A stretch of DNA of 16,820 nt. It comes from Desulfovibrio sp. OttesenSCG-928-G15. GTDB lineage: Bacteria > Desulfobacterota > Desulfovibrionia > Desulfovibrionales > Desulfovibrionaceae. Below, in pieces: positions 13,828-16,820 of the stretch. The first letter of the stretch is position 1. Every line of letters begins with the position of its first letter. The stretch covers positions 1-16,820 of the forward strand of contig JAJDIC010000047.1 of the NCBI GenBank assembly GCA_030266525.1. The letters are read 5' to 3'. The notes below the pieces were generated by a model, which searched no databases, was not told where the DNA came from, and saw only the letters and a program-made list of their open reading frames with translations. The translations under genes were made by a program, and so were the position numbers.

Positions 13828-14898
13828 CTACAAAACGCGCGCCCCGTCCTCCGTAACAAGAATCATATATTCCCAGCGCACGCCGTGGCGGCCTGGCCGG
13901 TAGAGGCCTGGCTCCACCGTCACCACCATGCCCGGCATGAGCCGGGTGGGCGCTTTGGTACCCAGGCTTGGCGCTTCATGGGTTTGCAGGCCAACGCCGT
14001 GGCCCAGCCCGTGGGTAAAAAGCTCGCCCACGCCTTTGTCGTCAAGGTATGAGCGGGCAACGGCGTAAATGTCCGTGCTTGTGGCACCGGGGTGGATGTG
14101 TTTGATGGCCTTGGCCTGCGCTTCCTTGATCAGGTTCAGGTCGGAAGCGAACAGGGGGTCTGGTTTTTCGCCGACCCAAAAACTGCGGGTCTGGTCAGAG
14201 CAGTAGCGTTCAAGGCGACAGCCCACATCAATGAGCACCGCGCAGTTCTCCAAAATGGCATCGTCCCCCGGTTCCGCGTGGGGCAAGGCCGCGTTGGCGT
14301 TAGTGCCGACAATGCTGGGGAAGGCCAGCTCTTCTGCTCCGTGGTTGCGGAAAAACTGTTCAATATCCCAGGCCACCTGCTTTTCCGTCCGTCCGGGCAC
14401 CAGTACGCCCGGCACCCAGTCCATGAGCTTGTGGTTCAAAGAGCAGGAGCGCTCCATCGCGGCTATTTCACCCGGCTCCTTGAGCAAGCGCAGGCTTTCC
14501 ACCATGCCGTCGGCAGCTTTGAGCGTAAGGCCCTCACAAAGGATTTGATGGGCGTACACACTCAGGCTGTGCGCTTCAAAGCCGATAGTGCCGTGAGTCA
14601 TGTCGCGCAACAGGTCATGCACCTGATCCATGCCCGAGCCGCGGTAAATGAAAATATGCTCCTCATCCCACAGCCGTTTTGCCGCGTCCAGATAGCGCGG
14701 GTCAGTGCACAGGCGGTCTTTGCCGTCCGCGGTTATTATCAGGCAACCGGAGCTTTCATTGACTTGCGCGTCATGCAGCTCAAAACCGCTCAGGTAGTAC
14801 CGGTTTGCATCCAGTGTGACCAGAAGGGCGTCCAGCCCTGCCGTGTGCATAAGGCGGCGCACATTTTCCCGCCTTTGGGCATACTGCTGCCTGTTCAT
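13828..14898 (-). CDS. M24B metallopeptidase (Xaa-Pro aminopeptidase/dipeptidase family)
   Basis: A 356-residue cytoplasmic protein with the pita-bread fold layout: a creatinase-like N-terminal domain (about 1-130) and a catalytic domain (about 140-356). All five dinuclear metal ligands are recognisable: D224 (VLIDVG), D235 (CSDQTRSF), H300 (FTHGLGHGVGLQTHE), E329 (TVEPGLY) and E343 (VRWEYMILVTEDG). NANAALPHAEPGD at about 201-213 is the typical substrate-site loop. The enzyme should remove or hydrolyse N-terminal residues before proline, helping peptide turnover. The ATG at 14898 has GGGAGAG a few nt upstream. The gene starts the M24-HypF-glycosyltransferase unit: HypF begins 19 nt after its stop. 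Which proline peptidase it is (PepP, PepQ) cannot be decided by eye. Confidence 0.92.
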   Translation of the reverse strand: MNRQQYAQRRENVRRLMHTAGLDALLVTLDANRYYLSGFELHDAQVNESSGCLIITADGKDRLCTDPRYLDAAKRLWDEEHIFIYRGSGMDQVHDLLRDMTHGTIGFEAHSLSVYAHQILCEGLTLKAADGMVESLRLLKEPGEIAAMERSCSLNHKLMDWVPGVLVPGRTEKQVAWDIEQFFRNHGAEELAFPSIVGTNANAALPHAEPGDDAILENCAVLIDVGCRLERYCSDQTRSFWVGEKPDPLFASDLNLIKEAQAKAIKHIHPGATSTDIYAVARSYLDDKGVGELFTHGLGHGVGLQTHEAPSLGTKAPTRLMPGMVVTVEPGLYRPGRHGVRWEYMILVTEDGARVL

Positions 14899-14961
14899 GC
14901 GTCTCTCCCGCCGGAATGATTAAGGGTTCTGGCTGATTGCTTTTGACCGACAACACCTGCC

Positions 14962-14978
14962 GACAGCTTCTGGCTGTC
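14962..14978. promoter_or_regulatory. inverted repeat in the divergent intergenic region
   Basis: GACAGC and GCTGTC flank a 5-nt spacer between the divergent M24 peptidase and GT92-type genes. It is about 15 bp upstream of the -35 of the plus-strand promoter and may be an operator acting on one or both genes. I could not identify a convincing promoter for the M24 gene. Confidence 0.35.
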
Positions 14979-14992
14979 TGGCGCATATGGTC

Positions 14993-15021
14993 TTGTCAGC
15001 CGCTGCTTTCACGCTTACCAT
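14993..15021 (+). promoter_or_regulatory. possible sigma-70 promoter for the GT92-type gene
   Basis: TTGTCA (14993-14998) and TACCAT (15016-15021) are 17 nt apart, matching consensus at 5 and 4 of 6 positions. The start would be near 15028, leaving a leader of about 67 nt. Confidence 0.4.
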
Positions 15022-15094
15022 AGAGTTGTCCGTTTGCCAAAGCCTCGCGCCCGGCAACGCTTTTCACGACAATACCATCCGGGGTTGTAGCGAA

Positions 15095-16240
15095 ATGTCC
15101 ATGCACTACCTTACCCTTTGCTGCATAGCAAAGGAAGAAACGCCTTTTCTCAAGGAATGGCTTGCCTACCATGCCCAACGGGGGGTGGAGCATTTTTATG
15201 TGTATGACAATATGAGCCAAACGCCCATCCGGGATGTGCTGGGCGGTTTTGCCGATGGGAAAAGGGCTACTGTATTACGGGTTCCGGGCAAAAGCATACA
15301 GCTTTCCGTGTATAAGGACTGTCTGAAAAATTTCGGGGCGCAATCGCGCTGGATGGGGTTTCTTGATCTGGACGAGTTTGTTTTTCCCCGAGAAGATACC
15401 GACATCCGGGTTTTTTTATCCGAATTTGAAGCGTATGGGGGGCTGGCCGCAACATGGTGGCTGTTCAATTCGTCAGGCCATCTGAAACGCCCTGACGGGC
15501 TTGTTCTCCAGAACTATACCGAGGCTTTTGCCGAGCAGAATTCCTATCACGTCAAATGCTTTGTGAACCCGGCCAGAACCGAAGCGCCGCTCAGCCCGCA
15601 TCATTTTCAGCACAGCCATGGCGCTTACTGCGTGAATGAAGATCACGTTCCGCTATCGCCGTGGCGGCAATTTACCGTGGCCGAGGGCCGACGCATCCGG
15701 ATAAACCACTACTTTGTCCGCTCTCAGCAAGATTTTGAAGAGAAAATTCGCCGGGGCAGGGCAGACGACGCAGCAGACGACAGGGCCTATGACATGACCA
15801 TGTTCATGAGCGCCCTGAACAAGCCCAGCCGGCTCGATACAGGTATTTTCCAGTTTGTGCCGGAGCTTGCTGCGGCGCTTGAGCGCAACAAAATGCCCGC
15901 CCCCTCTCCGCTGCCGGATAGCGCGCACCCCTTTGAAACCCTGATGGACGCGGCACTCGCCTTTCTGGATGTGGGCCAGCCGGAAAAATGCCTTGCCTGC
16001 CTGTGTTACGCCGATGAGGAGGCACGAAAAAAAGCCGACTACTGGACCCTTCGCTCCATGGCGGCCCAAATAGCGGGCAATGTGGACAGGGCAGAGCGCT
16101 TTATCCACGAAGCCCTGCGCCTGGAATGCGCAGAAACCGCCTACGCCCAATGGCAACGTATTTTACGGGCCAAAGGCAAAAATACCCTTGCCGACGGTGT
16201 TGCGCAGATGATGCAGGGGGACCCGGCTATTTTTTTATAA
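15095..16240 (+). CDS. GT92/DUF23-like glycosyltransferase with C-terminal helical repeats
   Basis: From the ATG at 15095 the product is 381 residues (15101 is a close alternative; the open frame back to 14987 would include the predicted promoter). The N-terminus HYLTLCCIAKEETPFLKEWLAYH, then GVEHFYVYDNMSQ, is the opening of the GT92 (DUF23) and related GT2-like GT-A families, and GFLDLDEFVFP (88-98) carries the DxD metal and nucleotide-sugar motif. HVKCFVNPAR and INHYFVRSQQDFEEKIRRGRA match the later conserved segments. Residues about 285-375 look like TPR-type helical pairs (LAFLDVGQPEKCLACL, AAQIAGNVDRAERFIHEALRL). No signal peptide or membrane segment is seen, so it acts in the cytoplasm, probably on a cell-surface glycan. 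The acceptor is unknown. It is divergent from the M24 gene and ends 18 nt from the convergent Nudix gene. Confidence 0.85.
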   Translation: MSMHYLTLCCIAKEETPFLKEWLAYHAQRGVEHFYVYDNMSQTPIRDVLGGFADGKRATVLRVPGKSIQLSVYKDCLKNFGAQSRWMGFLDLDEFVFPREDTDIRVFLSEFEAYGGLAATWWLFNSSGHLKRPDGLVLQNYTEAFAEQNSYHVKCFVNPARTEAPLSPHHFQHSHGAYCVNEDHVPLSPWRQFTVAEGRRIRINHYFVRSQQDFEEKIRRGRADDAADDRAYDMTMFMSALNKPSRLDTGIFQFVPELAAALERNKMPAPSPLPDSAHPFETLMDAALAFLDVGQPEKCLACLCYADEEARKKADYWTLRSMAAQIAGNVDRAERFIHEALRLECAETAYAQWQRILRAKGKNTLADGVAQMMQGDPAIFL

Positions 16241-16258
16241 GGCCGGACTGTATGGGGG

Positions 16259-16657
16259 CTAAGCCCTGTCAGGGAGAAGGCGGATTGCCGCCAGAATACC
16301 CCGGTCGGCAGGAAGGAAATCCAGAAGCAAGGCCTCTTCCGGCGTACTCCAGCGAAGCTCCTGCCCGTCATGGGGGCTTGGGGTGCCCGTAAAATCAAGC
16401 ACATGCATAAAATGCAGGGTAACACGCAAATCCGGGTAGTCATGCTCAACCACGCGCCAGGGCACAACGCGTCTGCAATGAATGCCCAGTTCTTCCCGTA
16501 GCTCGCGGCACAGGGTCTGCTCCATGCTTTCCCCTGGCTCTTGCTTGCCGCCGGGAAATTCCCAAAAGCCCGCCCGGGGCTTCCCCTCCGGCCGCCTGGC
16601 AGCCAGAAAACGCCCCGAATTCCATATAATGCCTGCGGCGACCTGAACATGCTGCAT
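16259..16657 (-). CDS. MutT-type Nudix hydrolase
   Basis: From the ATG at 16657 the product is 132 residues, close to E. coli MutT (129); the longer frame to a TTG at 16744 adds a segment with no counterpart in Mut[14 protein letters not shown] aligns with the first strand of MutT, and [14 protein letters not shown] followed by RELREELGI (G37 to I59) is a complete Nudix box GX5EX7REUXEEXGU, so the magnesium-binding glutamates E52, E55 and E56 are present. MutT removes 8-oxo-dGTP from the nucleotide pool to avoid mutation; that is the likely role, although many Nudix enzymes have other nucleotide substrates. The start lacks a clear ribosome binding site. The gene appears to be single. Confidence 0.9.
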   Translation of the reverse strand: MQHVQVAAGIIWNSGRFLAARRPEGKPRAGFWEFPGGKQEPGESMEQTLCRELREELGIHCRRVVPWRVVEHDYPDLRVTLHFMHVLDFTGTPSPHDGQELRWSTPEEALLLDFLPADRGILAAIRLLPDRA

Positions 16658-16764
16658 AAGATGAATGGTACTGCCAAAAGTTTTCAAAGCCAAAACACGA
16701 ATTACCACAAGCCAATGAAACACCGATTTTTTTTCGTCTGGCAAGGCGCGGGTGTATTGTATCC

Positions 16765-16790
16765 GGGGCTGGACTCTTCAGTCCTGCCCC
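16765..16790. other. imperfect hairpin near the right edge
   Basis: GGGGCTGGACT and AGTCCTGCCCC pair with one T-T mismatch around the loop CTTC. There is no T run in the minus direction, and only TCTT follows on plus. It may belong to a gene beyond the window. The remaining bases to 16820 hold no gene that I can support. Confidence 0.4.
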
Positions 16791-16820
16791 TCTTAAACGA
16801 AAGGGGAGCAAAGCAACCCC

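Noticed and set aside
14987..15094. Longer N-terminus for the GT92-type protein
   Set aside because: The extra 36 residues are not part of the family, cover the predicted promoter, and do not form a convincing signal peptide.

Overview
The window is about 16.8 kb of dense, moderately GC-rich bacterial chromosome. It looks like a Desulfovibrio-type sulfate reducer (Desulfovibrionaceae) or a close relative. This rests on protein style, on HypF (NiFe-hydrogenase maturation), on a sigma-54 promoter and on a BaeSR-type envelope system; no marker gene proves it. I see no phage, insertion sequence, CRISPR array, tRNA or rRNA. Only the first gene (an SLC13-type permease, cut by the left edge) and a GT92-type glycosyltransferase near the right end are on the plus strand; everything else is on the minus strand.

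Left part (1-6.1 kb): the permease 3' end closes with an intrinsic terminator and faces a four-gene minus-strand unit. In transcription order this is a membrane-anchored M23 cell-wall peptidase, a MerR-HTH/coiled-coil protein (ATGA overlap), a small two-helix membrane protein and an ABC-F ATPase. A good sigma-70 promoter precedes the peptidase, with an 8-bp hairpin at the predicted RNA 5' end.

Middle (6.3-7.4 kb): this is the most interesting part. A textbook -24/-12 sigma-54 promoter (6465-6479, minus strand) drives no credible ORF. About 120 bp further on lies a 14-bp-stem intrinsic terminator with a long U tract. The roughly 160-nt RNA between them folds into five hairpins, four of whose loops are C-rich. 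One loop carries CCCUCCU, which copies the anti-Shine-Dalgarno tail of 16S rRNA and is a perfect 7-nt complement of the ribosome binding site of the neighbouring EF-hand gene. Upstream of the promoter are an A/T-rich stretch and a cluster of GTGCG/CGCAC repeats, as expected for a bend site and an enhancer-binding-protein site. I interpret this as a sigma-54-controlled regulatory sRNA. The EF-hand gene encodes a secreted three-EF-hand protein in which two calcium loops are bracketed by cysteine pairs.

Right part (7.4-16.8 kb): a MarR-BaeS-BaeR operon (overlapping ends) couples a MarR repressor to an envelope-stress two-component system. A second operon holds an M24 aminopeptidase, HypF and a GT4-type glycosyltransferase. 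The divergent GT92-type gene and a convergent MutT-type Nudix hydrolase complete the window.
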